A DNA stretch of 9,774 nucleotides from a bacterium (GTDB lineage: Bacteria > Cyanobacteriota > Vampirovibrionia > Gastranaerophilales > Gastranaerophilaceae), in contig SFZC01000077.1 of assembly GCA_004558955.1 (NCBI GenBank), positions 1 through 9,774 on the forward strand, written 5' to 3'. Made by a program: the position numbers and the translations under genes. Below are positions 1 to 6,325 of the stretch, one piece after another. The notes beneath the pieces were generated by a model. The model was given only the letters and a program-made list of their open reading frames with translations. It had not been told where the DNA came from and did no database searches. Position 1 is the first letter of the stretch; every line of letters starts with the position of its first letter.

Positions 1-720
1 CAAACCAATCATACGAGAAAGGAACTCCTTTTTCTAATGTTTTAAGAAATTAATTTAAGGAATTATTCATCCTTACACAAACTATTTTACGGTCTCTTTC
101 AAAGAGATTGTAATATTTTTTAAAACACACCTACTTATCAAAGTAAAAGATTTTTGTATAAAATTTAAAATGATTTCTAGCACTACATAAAACAATAATT
201 TTAATGATAGCAAGATAAACCTCTCTCCGAAATAAAGATTTTTATTGTTAAACATCAAAATTATTGTTAATAAGTAAAAAAATATTTTCTTTTATACCTA
301 TGTTTTTCACAACTACTTTTCAGTACTTAGGAAGATTTTAAATTTAGATTTGCTGCCCTTATTATTTTCTATGATGCTCATGTTTAAATTATTTTTTCTA
401 CTCCTTTTATTTTGAGTAAATTTCATACTAAATTGTTCTTCTATATAACATAATGACTAGACTTACTGGTAATTTATCTAGCTAATATCAATTATGCATA
501 AATTTAATGTTTTTAAACACATTTTTATAGTCTTTTTGAAGCTATTTATATCCAAAATACTACAATTTTTGACTATTTCAGCAAAAGTTTATTTAAAAAT
601 AAGAATCTGTAGGCAAATCACCAACTTTTTAAGGCTAAAAACTCAACTTGATAGCTTTTATAGAGTACTTTTATTTGTATCTCCCCTCCTCCATTGACTA
701 GGGAGCAGGGAAAACATAAA
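1..720. other. AT-rich stretch with no supportable gene
   Basis: About 720 bases with very high AT content and no convincing coding region. All three plus frames are open for the first 35 to 50 bases and then stop, so the extreme left edge could be the 3' tail of a gene outside the window; I cannot choose a frame. A short AT-rich hairpin at 91-109 (arms around TCTCTT and AAGAGA, followed by a T-rich run) could terminate such a gene, but it is weak. The longest ORF (494-697) has no ribosome binding site and an unremarkable Phe/Ile/Leu/Lys composition typical of translated AT-rich DNA. I see no repeat array, RNA gene or strong promoter. Confidence 0.6.
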
Positions 721-722
721 TA

Positions 723-764
723 AAAAGCCCGAAATGACAATAAAGCAGTCAAATTCAGGCTTTT
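723..764 (-). terminator. Rho-independent terminator of the GlsB-type gene
   Basis: On the minus strand AAAAGCCTGAA pairs with TTCGGGCTTTT, with one U-G wobble, and is followed by TTTTTATTT. The wobble pairs only in the minus-strand transcript (it is A-C on the other), so the hairpin belongs to the gene ending at 806. A 10-bp palindrome, CTAGTACTAG, lies beside it at 769-778. Confidence 0.8.
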
Positions 765-805
765 CTTACTAGTACTAGCAAATTTATTCAGATGAAATTA
801 TTCTC

Positions 806-1060
806 TTATGCAGTATGGAATTTGCTGACAACGAAGGCCACAATGATTACCAAAATTACTGCACCTAAAATAGATGGAACAATTGCCATACCTGCTACCT
901 GTGGTCCCCATTCACCCAGAAGGGCTTGTCCCAATGAAGAACCAATCAAGCCAGCTAAAATATTAGCAATCCAATTCATTGATCTGCCGTGACCTGTTAA
1001 AGCCCCAGCAATCAGACCAATTACACCGCCGACAATCAATACCCAAATCCAATGTAGCAT
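806..1060 (-). CDS. GlsB/YeaQ/YmgE family stress-response membrane protein
   Basis: Small hydrophobic protein of 84 aa, expected to sit in the cytoplasmic membrane. It shows the pattern of the transglycosylase-associated (GlsB/YeaQ/YmgE) family: a first membrane helix rich in Gly (about residues 4-21), a short polar loop with a GHGRSMNW segment, a second Gly-rich helix (about 30-48), and a third helix near the C-terminus (about 57-78). The family is linked to general stress in Firmicutes; the biochemical activity is not established. A GTG nine bases upstream (1067-1069) is in frame, but it lies inside the ribosome binding site AAAGGTGATC, which is correctly spaced for ATG 1058-1060, so I use the ATG. 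The gene is monocistronic, with a terminator at 723-764. Confidence 0.85.
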   Translation of the reverse strand: MLHWIWVLIVGGVIGLIAGALTGHGRSMNWIANILAGLIGSSLGQALLGEWGPQVAGMAIVPSILGAVILVIIVAFVVSKFHTA

Positions 1061-1107
1061 TTTGATCACCTTTGCTTTCTTGCAACATCTATATTTATAA
1101 ATAATTT

Positions 1108-1134
1108 AATTAAGTTAAGCGCTTATTCTTAATT
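1108..1134. promoter_or_regulatory. Imperfect dyad upstream of the GlsB-type gene
   Basis: AATTAAG and CTTAATT flank a central AAGCGCTT-like core, giving an interrupted palindrome about 50 bases upstream of the start codon at 1060. The AAGCGCTT core resembles the centre of a catabolite-response element, but the outer G and C positions do not match that consensus. It could be an operator or an AT-rich accident. No clear -35/-10 pair was found around it. Confidence 0.3.
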
Positions 1135-1265
1135 ATTTATATTTTATAAAACGCTATAGCTTTTGTCACTAATTGTATTCTACAAAACTATTAGTCTTAT
1201 GTTTTTCTTTAGCTTTTGGACATTAAAATTGATCTTCATTTTCAAAGATTATTTGCTTAAACTAA

Positions 1266-2031
1266 TCACAAAATATCAGCAATTTCATGAGGATACTCCC
1301 ACTGAATGTAATGAAAAGTCCCCATTGGTATAATTTTGGATTCAGAATTTTGGTTAAAGTATTCAGATCTTTCATATTCGCTCATTCGATACTTCTCAGT
1401 AATGATTATCGTTGGAATAGAGTCATTCCATTTATCTTGATTAAACCAAAAGACATCTTTTTTCATAGCATTCATTAAATGTTGGTCATCTTGATCATTG
1501 AAATGAGCTTTATTCTTTTCTGTTGTTTGCCAAAAAGTCTTTGCTTCTGTTTCTGGAAATAGATCAAATATTTTTTGATGAATAAACTTTTCAGAAATAG
1601 TTTCATTTTTATTTCTTTCCAAATAAGCTTTTTCTTGTGGTGGATTTAGAATAATTTCTCGATCAGTTGGCTCTATACCTACAAAGGCTTTCAAATTTTT
1701 AACTTTATCTCTCACTTGAAATGCATATACTCCGCCAATACTATGAGCTAAGATAATAACATTCTTTGCATTCAATTTATTTATTATTTTAGCTATCGCA
1801 TTAGCTTCATCAGTAATAGAATACGATTTTATTGATTTACCACTATAGCCAAGTGTTTAAAAAATCAGGTGCAAAAATTTCAAAGTCTTTTGGTAAATAT
1901 TTAAGTACTTGGGAGAAGTTCTGAACTGTATCAAAGCTGCCGAAACAGTTTAAAAGTACAATTAATGGTTCTCCAGTTCTAAAAGTATACTCAATTTGTC
2001 CCAGCTCGGTATTTTCTTTTTGAATTTGCAT
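1266..2031 (-). pseudogene. Alpha/beta hydrolase, broken by two frameshifts
   Basis: Remnant of an alpha/beta-hydrolase-fold enzyme of about 255 residues; the substrate is unknown. The N-terminal part (from ATG 2031) holds the strand/oxyanion segment PLIVLLNCFGS and ends in APDFLN. The middle, in another frame, reads LGYSGKSIKSYS, a typical strand-loop following APD. The C-terminal part carries the nucleophile elbow AHSIGG (catalytic Ser) and a late His in TFHYIQWEYP. Near 1851-1866 one extra base in a T/A run shifts the frame. Near 1776-1785 one base is missing in an A/T run and restores the original frame, so the two changes compensate but scramble about 25 residues, with stops in each frame. 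It is the last gene of the 3586-1266 operon, 26 bases after the kinase remnant's stop. Since both lesions sit in A/T runs, sequencing error is an alternative. Confidence 0.75.
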
Positions 2032-2057
2032 TTGATATTAACTTTTCCCTTTCAGTT

Positions 2058-2410
2058 TTATGTCTTCATTATAGTATTTATTTCATCATCTAAACTCAGA
2101 TTACGCCTGAAGATCTTTTCTGGTAAGAACCCAATATAATCTTTTTCATTCCACCACGAGTGCACTTTTTTCACCAAAAGATGCTTCATGTCGTTCTTGA
2201 TGACGTTTCATTATTTCTTCGAAAGGTATATCAAAGTAATAAGCATAAATCTGTTGATCAAATAGTTCCTGCGCTTTTTTGAACAAAGATGCATACCATT
2301 TTGCATTCAAAATTCCTTCAAGGATAACATAATCACAATTTTTATAGCCATAAATTAATAAATCTTCTGCCTGAATTACCACGTAAAATGATTAGTTTAG
2401 TCAGAGTCAA
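2058..2410 (-). pseudogene. Small P-loop kinase (AAA_33-like), internally deleted and frameshifted
   Basis: Remnant of a small P-loop NTPase of the kinase type found beside acetyltransferases in lactobacilli. In the frame from about TTG 2408-2410, the beginning of the Walker A strand is visible, TKLIILRGNSG (2401-2369). The expected SGKT and following 40 or so residues are missing. The sequence jumps, out of frame, to AEDLLIYGYKNCDYVILEGI and then YYFDIPFEEIMKRHQ. A second lesion lies in a run of six A (minus strand) at 2166-2171: with one A fewer the frame continues as WWNEKDYIGFLPEKIFRRN to a stop at 2058. Without Walker A it cannot bind nucleotide. It starts about 10 bases after the GNAT stop, within the operon. 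The exact substrate of the family is unknown to me. Confidence 0.75.
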
Positions 2411-2420
2411 CACTTTCTTC

Positions 2421-2873
2421 TTAGTTCAGCTTCATTTTATCTTGAGAAAAATCCACGGGATAAGCATCAGACCATTTTTCAGTAACCGAATCAATCACTT
2501 GGAAGCCAAATTTTTGATAGAGTCTTTTTGCTTTTAGATTATGCGTGAACACATCTAACTGTACTGGACGATTTAGATCTAACAACACTCTTTTCATCAA
2601 TGCTGTACCAATTCCCTGACCTTGTTTGTCTGGGTCAACATACAAAAATTCTAAATGATGAGGTTTGGCTCCTACAAAACCAACTAATTTTTGACGCTCT
2701 ACAGCAATGTAAATTCTACAAGATAAGAAATAATCTAGATATGGTGCATTCCTTAAAGAAACAAAAACAGCTTCTAAATTCTCATTTTTTAACTCCTGCA
2801 TTCTACCTTTGTCCATTACCTGACAAAGCTGGTTAAAGTATTTTTGTTGATATAGAAAAATTTGAAAGGTCAT
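2421..2873 (-). CDS. GNAT family N-acetyltransferase
   Basis: Protein of 150 aa with the GCN5-related acetyltransferase fold, using acetyl-CoA to acetylate an amine on an unknown substrate. The acetyl-CoA binding motif A is clear: LEFLYVDPDKQGQGIGTALM (about residues 74-93), with the Q-x-x-G-x-G/A signature in QGQGIG. Motif B is also present: N112 followed by AKRLYQKFGF (about 115-124). The start ATG 2873 has a good AGGAGA ribosome binding site five bases upstream. It is the third gene of the minus-strand operon, 35 bases after the restored end of the DUF6176 gene. It is intact while both flanking genes are broken, so it may be the only reason part of this operon persists. Substrate cannot be read from the sequence. 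Confidence 0.88.
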   Translation of the reverse strand: MTFQIFLYQQKYFNQLCQVMDKGRMQELKNENLEAVFVSLRNAPYLDYFLSCRIYIAVERQKLVGFVGAKPHHLEFLYVDPDKQGQGIGTALMKRVLLDLNRPVQLDVFTHNLKAKRLYQKFGFQVIDSVTEKWSDAYPVDFSQDKMKLN

Positions 2874-2908
2874 TTTTATCTCCTAACAATTGCTTTAATT
2901 CATAAACT

Positions 2909-3264
2909 TCATTTCTTCTGGATTACTTTATCTATTATTGGTGCAATCAAATTCTCTTCTAAATCCATATCTACAGGATGATAGCTTTCATCAATACATT
3001 CATCCCAATATTCTAAGTGTGTTTTTTATCAATGTAACTCTCTGATTCTTCTACCGTTTGTCCGCCTTCACCTTGTAGAGAGTACCAATAAAAATAAGTA
3101 TAACCATCTGAATTTTTCTCTTTAAACACATTTTCAACATACATACGCTCACCTGCCATGGTTGCTACTGTATCTTCATGATGACTATTCAAGAAATCCA
3201 TCCATTCTTGAGCTTTAGTTTCTTTACCTTTTTTAATTCTAAAACGTGTTAATTCAACTTTCAT
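2909..3264 (-). pseudogene. DUF6176 family protein, broken by a 2-bp AC repeat
   Basis: Resembles the DUF6176 family, small proteins of about 115 residues of unknown function. The N-terminus MKVELTRFRIKKGKE, the segment FLNSHHEDTVATMAGERMY and YWYSLQGEGGQTVEESESYI match what I remember of the family. The frame breaks at DKKHT followed by a stop at 3013-3015. The cause is visible: the sequence reads CACAC where one CAC is expected. Removing two bases lets the frame run on as DKKHLEYWDECIDESYHP and then to a TGA at 2909-2911, giving 117 aa, the family's normal length. ATG 3264 is preceded by AGGA about ten bases upstream. It is the second gene of the operon, 31 bases after the 96-aa gene. A truncated 83-aa product is possible. 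Confidence 0.75.
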
Positions 3265-3295
3265 TGTTCTAATATCCTAACTAATATTTTTTATT

Positions 3296-3586
3296 CTAAA
3301 TATATTGTGTTGATCTGTTTTTCCAATTAATATCAAAATCGATCACTGTTATCTGATAATCATAAGTTTCAATCTTATATTCATTGCCTTCTTCATAACA
3401 GTAATCCACATTAAATTGGGCAGCCATCTGACCTAAAAAATTCAAGACTGTCATGAAATCTTGAAAACTAACGAGTTCAATATAGTATCCATTTTGTCCT
3501 TCTTCAATTTTACTTAGAATAGTCGGACCAATAGATTTAAATAATTGCCAAGATTTCATAAATTCTTCCTTTTTACTTTTATCCAT
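3296..3586 (-). CDS. Hypothetical protein, first gene of the minus-strand operon
   Basis: A 96-aa protein I do not recognise. It is soluble, with no signal peptide or membrane segment. It begins MDKSKKEEFMKSWQLFKSIG, is rich in aromatic and acidic residues, and contains YCYEEGNEYKIETYDY near the C-terminus, suggesting a compact alpha/beta domain. The start is chosen from a very strong ribosome binding site, AAGGAGGTAATC, seven bases before ATG 3584-3586. An in-frame upstream start at 3670 would place that site inside the coding region and is unlikely. It heads the operon with the DUF6176, GNAT, kinase and hydrolase genes (31-base gap to the next). A promoter-like -10 and a dyad lie just upstream. 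Confidence 0.7.
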   Translation of the reverse strand: MDKSKKEEFMKSWQLFKSIGPTILSKIEEGQNGYYIELVSFQDFMTVLNFLGQMAAQFNVDYCYEEGNEYKIETYDYQITVIDFDINWKNRSTQYI

Positions 3587-3619
3587 TAAGATTACCTCCT
3601 TCAAGCTTCTACTAAAGCC

Positions 3620-3636
3620 TACTAATAAGATTAGTA
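3620..3636. promoter_or_regulatory. Perfect 7-bp dyad just downstream of a candidate -10
   Basis: TACTAAT-AAG-ATTAGTA is a perfect inverted repeat with a 3-base centre. It lies about 35 bases upstream of the start of the 96-aa gene and directly downstream of the candidate -10 box at 3638-3643, the position expected for a repressor operator or a small 5' UTR hairpin. No cognate regulator is identifiable in the window. Confidence 0.4.
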
Positions 3637-3637
3637 T

Positions 3638-3666
3638 CTTATATTTATTAATAGTTGGACGTTTAA
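3638..3666 (-). promoter_or_regulatory. Candidate promoter of the five-gene minus-strand operon
   Basis: On the minus strand TTAAAC (3666-3661) is followed after 17 bases by TATAAG (3643-3638), five of six matches to the -10 consensus. The -35 matches poorly. Its position about 50 bases upstream of the first start codon is suitable. Confidence 0.3.
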
Positions 3667-3730
3667 GCAAGATGGTATTAGGCTGTGTTAATATGTATTA
3701 CGGTTTAATCAGATAAATTACATTGCTAAG

Positions 3731-3910
3731 GTGAAGATTATAACAATTACTATAAGTCTAAAATTGTCGGAAGACCCGAAAAAGAAAGCTGCTGATATTT
3801 CTTCAACGCTTAAAGACAATATTGAGAAATCATTAGCTGAATATAAGGCTGGAAATTATCAAACTACACATTCTGTAAATGAGCTATTTAAGGAGCTTAA
3901 TAAAAATTAA
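3731..3910 (+). CDS. Small antitoxin-like protein without a visible toxin partner
   Basis: A 59-aa reading frame from GTG 3731. It opens with a short alternating beta-like segment (KIITITISLKLS), continues into a Lys/Glu-rich helix (DPKKKAADISSTLKDNIEKS), and ends with EYKAGNYQTTHSVNELFKEL. This layout, with a C-terminal S-V-x-E-L-F-x-E-L tail, resembles type II antitoxins of the RelB/Phd kind, which bind DNA by the N-terminus and the toxin by the C-terminus. That assignment is by pattern only. No ribosome binding site precedes the GTG and no ATG is in frame, so it may be a remnant whose 5' end is damaged. No toxin gene follows: a terminator lies 25 bases downstream and the next gene is convergent. 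Confidence 0.45.
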   Translation: MKIITITISLKLSEDPKKKAADISSTLKDNIEKSLAEYKAGNYQTTHSVNELFKELNKN

Positions 3911-3935
3911 TGACAGATATTATTAACAAAACTGG

Positions 3936-3962
3936 AAGAAGCTATTTCAGCTTCTTTTTTAT
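3936..3962 (+). terminator. Rho-independent terminator after the antitoxin-like ORF
   Basis: AAGAAGCT-atttc-AGCTTCTT is a perfect 8-bp stem with a 5-base loop followed by a run of T on the plus strand. It separates the plus-strand small ORF from the convergent nucleoside phosphorylase gene ending at 3978, and might serve that gene weakly in the other direction. Confidence 0.8.
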
Positions 3963-3977
3963 TTTCCCGACCCTTTT

Positions 3978-4739
3978 TTAAAACTCTGTCAAAATCTTCA
4001 TACCAACTTCAAGAGAAGTTCTATGCGATTCTTTTCCCCAATTTCGATTATCATGCTTATTTATATCTGCCAACGAATCCGCGGTAAACAGAATTTGAGC
4101 AAAATCTATTTTTCTAAATTGCGCACAAGCTGCTAAAGCTGCACATTCCATTTCAATAGTAGTTACACCTAATTCTTTGAATTGATTTACCTTCTTAGGT
4201 GTTTCTCTGAAAAATCCATCCGTTGTCCAAGTAATCACTTCTTTGTAACTCAAATCTAACTTTTTCATAGCCCTTTCAACTTTATCTAAAAAGTCGGAGT
4301 TTAAGTCTACAAAGCGACCTGGCTCCATATAATGAAATGATGTACCTTCATCACGGATTGCTCGTTTGGGTAAAAGCATAACGTTCTCTGGTAAATCCAC
4401 TAGTACGCCTGCAGTACCTACAGTTAAGACTTCTTTAACTCCATATCCAATTAACCAGTCAAGCAACTGAACTGCAGCTGAGGCACCTAATGGAGCCTGA
4501 CAAAGAGTAACTAATTCATTACCTAACTGAACTTCATAAATTTTTGGTGTAAAAGAGACACTATGAAACTCACCAATCGTCCGATGCAAGTGTTGGTCCA
4601 AAAAGGCTTTGATCTCTTCTTCAGGAACAAATGCATATAAAAGTTTATCATGAAACTGAAAGGGACGATCATCATGACGTGGTTCTATTACTGCATGTGG
4701 GTTGTCATCAAAATCTAAAATGTATGATTGTTCATTCAT
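3978..4739 (-). CDS. Nucleoside phosphorylase (uridine phosphorylase-like)
   Basis: Protein of 253 aa of the PNP/UDP phosphorylase family, cytoplasmic, splitting a nucleoside with phosphate into base and ribose-1-phosphate. Family hallmarks are visible in order: the phosphate-binding GTAG at residues 108-111, EGTSFHY at 131-137, TTDGFFRET at 172-180, the ribose-contacting EMECAALA at 196-203, and FTADSLAD at 218-225, where the family usually has an Asp. Full length compares well with other members. ATG 4739 follows GGAGG at seven bases. It lies 46 bases after the cytidine deaminase gene on the same strand. The two activities in sequence would convert cytidine to uridine and then to uracil, which supports uridine as substrate; purine nucleosides are not excluded. 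Confidence 0.85.
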   Translation of the reverse strand: MNEQSYILDFDDNPHAVIEPRHDDRPFQFHDKLLYAFVPEEEIKAFLDQHLHRTIGEFHSVSFTPKIYEVQLGNELVTLCQAPLGASAAVQLLDWLIGYGVKEVLTVGTAGVLVDLPENVMLLPKRAIRDEGTSFHYMEPGRFVDLNSDFLDKVERAMKKLDLSYKEVITWTTDGFFRETPKKVNQFKELGVTTIEMECAALAACAQFRKIDFAQILFTADSLADINKHDNRNWGKESHRTSLEVGMKILTEF

Positions 4740-4785
4740 GTTCTTCCTCCAGTAGAATTAATATCTGTAAGTATCTATTTACCCT

Positions 4786-5181
4786 CTATAACCACCAATT
4801 TGGTGTTAATTCACCTAGTGTCACAACTTTCCCGTGTTCATAGTCCATCATTATCTCGATATTCCGATAATTTTTCTCCATCAGCTGAACCATAAATTCA
4901 CGGCATGCTCCACATGGCGCACCATTCTTGCCATTGGGCATAATAGTTAAAACACGTTTAATTTCTTTTTCTCCGTTAGTAATCATATTAAATAGTGCAT
5001 TACGTTCAGCGCAGATTCCTAACGTACATGCTGTATCTACACAAACTCCAACATAAATTCTATTTGATGCTGATAAAACTGTAGCGGCTATCCCACCAGC
5101 TTCCATATGATTTGAAATCTTGCAGGAATTCTGAACTTCTTTAGCGGCCTTATACATTTCTTTCCAAGTTTGATCAATCAT
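4786..5181 (-). CDS. cdd: Cytidine deaminase family protein
   Basis: Protein of 131 aa of the zinc-dependent cytidine deaminase superfamily, hydrolysing (deoxy)cytidine to (deoxy)uridine in pyrimidine salvage. The zinc site is clear: C57-A-E59 in GICAERNA and PCGAC at 89-93 with C90 and C93; E59 is the proton shuttle. The length fits homotetrameric bacterial cytidine deaminases, although the region before CAE (VDTACTLG) is also reminiscent of blasticidin-S-deaminase-like members. The start is uncertain: GTG 5193 and ATG 5190 sit in or against the AGAAAGGTGAT ribosome binding site, so I prefer ATG 5181. ATG 5190 overlaps the original TGA of the upstream phosphatase remnant, which would suggest translational coupling. 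The gene runs with the phosphorylase downstream. Confidence 0.85.
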   Translation of the reverse strand: MIDQTWKEMYKAAKEVQNSCKISNHMEAGGIAATVLSASNRIYVGVCVDTACTLGICAERNALFNMITNGEKEIKRVLTIMPNGKNGAPCGACREFMVQLMEKNYRNIEIMMDYEHGKVVTLGELTPNWWL

Positions 5182-5189
5182 TTTACTCA

Positions 5190-5678
5190 TCACCTTTCTA
5201 AATACAGCTCACGTAACTTTTGTCTTAATTCCATAATTACGCCAAGCTATTTGCTTAAATAGTTTTCAATTCCGTCAAATTTTTCTTCAATTGTCAGAAG
5301 AATAATATCAAAAAGAGTATCTGAAACTGAACTCAAAACACGCATATTACTTCTAAAAATCAAGTTTTCTCCTGCTTGTTTAAGCTTCTCATCTCGTTTA
5401 GCCCGATACTCATTAAGAATAAAATTAGAGGCTAAATAGTCTTGCCTAATTATTTCTAAATCAACTCCTAAAATATATAAAACGAAGAAATTAAAAAATC
5501 CGGTACGATCTTTGCCCTCAGTACAATGGTAAATTACAGGACCATCTTTAGTTTCTGCTAGAATTTGCAAAACTTGAACAACGATTTTCTGATCAAATTC
5601 TGTAATAATATGATCTTGATAATGGTCGCACATCATTTGAAGAGCCGCATTTAAGTCTTGATGATACAACTTATCAGC
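5190..5678 (-). pseudogene. Tyrosine phosphatase (Y_phosphatase3 type), N-terminus lost and a premature stop
   Basis: Back part of a protein tyrosine/serine phosphatase of the type common in lactobacilli. The catalytic loop is intact, HCTEGKDRTG (C-x5-R), preceded by the ILAETKDGPVIY strand and followed by FFNFFVLYILGVD. The first part of the normal protein, about 100 residues, is gone: the sequence begins abruptly at ADKLYHQDLN, joined to a fic fragment. A TAG at 5247-5249 follows ENYLSK, but the same frame continues LGVIMELRQKLRELYLER to TGA 5190-5192. This matches the usual end of such phosphatases, so the TAG is most likely a nonsense mutation (for example from CAG). The original stop touches the cytidine deaminase start. 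A TTG at 5669 could start a truncated product, which would lack essential N-terminal structure. Confidence 0.75.
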
Positions 5679-6105
5679 ATTGCAAAAATAAACGTGTGCT
5701 GCGACCGTTACCTTCTCTGAAGGGATGCATATAATTAATCAGATCCATCAATTGAGCATAATCTTCAGCGGTCAAGTGATGTTGCTTTTGCTGCAATGAC
5801 ATAACATGGTTAATATCTTCTTCTGCATAGTTGAAGCGATTGTAGTCTAAGAAGGTAGTATTACCCTTGTAAAAATTGCCCTGACGATATTTACCTGCCT
5901 AATCATATAGAGGACTAAACAAAAAGGCATTTATTTTGGCAAAGGCACTAATATCTTTTATCTTAATTCCTTGATTCAGCAAGAAGAGTTCTCTTTGAGC
6001 AGTAATTTCAAACTCCTTTTTGGCTAAATCTTGTGCATCCCTAATCCCCAACTTATTAATCAACGTACCATTAGCATACAAAGTCTCTTGAATCCAGTCA
6101 CTCAT
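5674..6105 (-). pseudogene. Fic domain protein (AMP-transferase toxin), nonsense mutation and 3' truncation
   Basis: Fic-fold protein, a family that transfers AMP (or a related group) onto target proteins. From ATG 6105 the N-terminal region runs LGIRDAQDLAKKEFEITAQ to FSPLYD, then meets TAG at 5899-5901. The next residues in the same frame are AGKYRQGNFY, so the stop replaces the conserved Trp of the Y-D-W-A-G segment (TGG to TAG). Reading on, the complete active-site motif appears at about residues 127-138: HPFREGNGRSTR, fitting H-x-F-x-D/E-G-N-G-R-x-x-R. The frame ends six residues later (LFLQC, stop 5674), where the sequence passes directly into the phosphatase remnant. Its start overlaps the antitoxin-like gene by eight bases, the usual arrangement of class I Fic modules. 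Two independent lesions make it non-functional. Confidence 0.8.
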
Positions 6106-6316
6106 CGTTTTTCTCCAAAATTTGATAATAATCCTCGCTTAAATCCGTTTCGTCATGAACAAGATCATTGATCTCTTGTTCTGTTAGCTGCCAGCCCTCT
6201 AGATGATTATTTTGCACGATAAAGCGGATCTTCTTATACAAATCTGGATCTGATATCCTTATTCCCTGAATTATTTGTGTCTGATCATCTATTTTCAATT
6301 TTTCTTTTTTGTCCAT
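6098..6316 (-). CDS. VbhA-like antitoxin of a Fic toxin module
   Basis: Protein of 72 aa, intact. Class I Fic toxins are held inactive by a small neighbouring antitoxin whose helix carries S/T-x-x-x-E-G/N, with the Glu blocking ATP binding. Here NNHLEGW (residues 36-42) puts E40-G41 in the right context, inside FIVQNNHLEGWQLTEQEI, and is followed by a second helix and a DLSEDYYQIL tail like other VbhA-type proteins. The usual Ser/Thr four residues before the Glu is Asn. The gene ends eight bases inside the fic start, a coupled arrangement typical of antitoxin-first toxin modules. ATG 6316 has only a weak GTGGAAA ribosome binding site. The family name is my inference from motif and position. 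Its partner is dead, so it is an orphan. Confidence 0.65.
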   Translation of the reverse strand: MDKKEKLKIDDQTQIIQGIRISDPDLYKKIRFIVQNNHLEGWQLTEQEINDLVHDETDLSEDYYQILEKNDE

Positions 6317-6325
6317 GTTTCCACG

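Noticed and set aside
317..382. 22-codon minus-strand ORF (MSIIENNKGSKSK...) with AAAAGGAG upstream, considered as a signalling peptide
   Set aside because: The ribosome-binding-like sequence is about 18 bases from the ATG, which is too far, and there is no transporter or peptidase gene beside it.
494..697. 67-aa hydrophobic plus-strand ORF
   Set aside because: No ribosome binding site or promoter, composition typical of translated AT-rich DNA, and no recognisable family pattern.
769..778. 10-bp palindrome CTAGTACTAG
   Set aside because: It lies in the 3' untranslated part of the GlsB-type gene beside the terminator, and there is no repeat of it elsewhere in the window that I could find.
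792..992. 66-aa plus-strand ORF
   Set aside because: It is the antisense shadow of the GlsB-type gene, which has a good start site and terminator.
1231..1250. Possible terminator after the hydrolase pseudogene (ATCTT/AAGAT on the minus strand)
   Set aside because: The stem is only about five AT-rich pairs and no real T run follows.
4631..4843. 70-aa plus-strand ORF
   Set aside because: Antisense shadow of the phosphorylase start region and the cdd end, with no ribosome binding site.
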